From Caldilineae bacterium (GTDB lineage Bacteria; Chloroflexota; Anaerolineae; J102): a stretch of 5,386 nucleotides of DNA. Made by a program: the position numbers and the translations under genes. The stretch covers positions 1-5,386 of the forward strand of contig DUEQ01000517.1 in assembly GCA_011192085.1 (NCBI GenBank). The letters are read 5' to 3'. Positions 5,024 to 5,386 of this stretch are shown here, one piece after another (the first letter of the stretch is position 1; every line of letters begins with the position of its first letter). The notes under the pieces are model-generated. The model saw only the letters and a program-made list of their open reading frames with translations. It did not search any database and was not told the origin of the DNA.

Positions 5024-5386
5024 CTAGGTCATGGGGGGCGGCTCCCCGATGGGCGCGATCTCCTCTTCCTCCTCCCCGCTGAGGAGATAGGTGAACAGTT
5101 TGGTGCCGTGCCGATTCAGGTTTTGAATCATGCTCAGCAGGTCCTCGGACGTGAGGTGAGGGCGAACGGTCGCGCCTGGATGCGACTGAACCCATCTCTG
5201 CAAGTCGGTGACGTAATCGAAGAGGGAGGCCAGGTCCATGGGATAGAGGTCAGGCTGGATGCCGATCCAGTGCACCGGCCCAATGCGTGAGGCGATCCGC
5301 TCCCAGGCCTGGGCCAGGGGGAGGTCGGGGGGCTTGGTGAAGTTGGCCAGCAGGGAGAGGACCACAGGCAGGCTCTTGGGAATCAG
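5024..5386 (-). CDS. Hypothetical protein, C-terminal part (5' end outside the window)
   Basis: The frame is open from the window edge at 5386 to a TAG at 5024-5026, giving 121 visible codons including the stop. A GTG at 5365 could be a start, but the frame continues without a stop through seven further codons (LIPKSLP) to the edge, so the gene most likely begins beyond the window. The visible part has mixed helical character, with WERIASRIGPVHWIGIQPD, then LFDYVTDLQRWV, then LLSMIQNLNRHG. It ends in an acidic run of five glutamates and a proline-rich tail (EPPPMT). There is no signal peptide, membrane segment or catalytic motif in what is seen. I do not recognise the family. It is convergent with the ATP-grasp gene, and nothing shows that they act together. 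That this is the real strand rests on frame length and balanced composition. Confidence 0.55.
   Translation of the reverse strand: MIPKSLPVVLSLLANFTKPPDLPLAQAWERIASRIGPVHWIGIQPDLYPMDLASLFDYVTDLQRWVQSHPGATVRPHLTSEDLLSMIQNLNRHGTKLFTYLLSGEEEEEIAPIGEPPPMT

Overview
This is a GC-rich bacterial chromosome segment with three complete genes on the + strand and the 3' part of a fourth on the - strand. The organism is probably a Chloroflexota-type (Anaerolineae/Caldilineae-like) environmental bacterium. That placement is inference: it rests on the style of the citramalate synthase, the PGM1-like ATP-grasp protein, the weak Shine-Dalgarno signals and the degenerate GGACGAN heptamer repeats between genes. 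No rRNA or other taxonomic marker is present.

Layout. Positions 1-83 are a spacer holding a 7-nt-period repeat and a small palindrome. Positions 84-1178 are leuB (3-isopropylmalate dehydrogenase). Positions 1179-1511 are a 333-nt spacer rich in inverted repeats, including a G-quadruplex motif that competes with a hairpin. Positions 1512-3086 are cimA ((R)-citramalate synthase). Positions 3087-3303 are a second structured spacer with another heptamer array, three stems and a TATAAT promoter element. Positions 3304-4959 are a 551-residue ATP-grasp ligase resembling the peptide ligase PGM1. Positions 4960-5023 are a short convergent gap. Positions 5024-5386 (- strand) are the C-terminal part of an unrecognised protein that runs off the window.

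How the genes work together. CimA condenses pyruvate with acetyl-CoA to give citramalate. After isomerisation by LeuCD (not in the window), LeuB oxidatively decarboxylates the methylmalate intermediate to 2-oxobutyrate, the isoleucine precursor. LeuB also serves leucine synthesis. The leuB-cimA pair therefore supports a threonine-independent isoleucine route. The ATP-grasp gene appears to have its own promoter, and its substrate cannot be read from this window.

The parts most worth a second look are the two non-coding spacers (heptamer arrays, G-quadruplex/hairpin pair, duplicated leader segment) and the orphan PGM1-like ligase. I found no CRISPR array, tRNA, rRNA, insertion sequence or phage gene.
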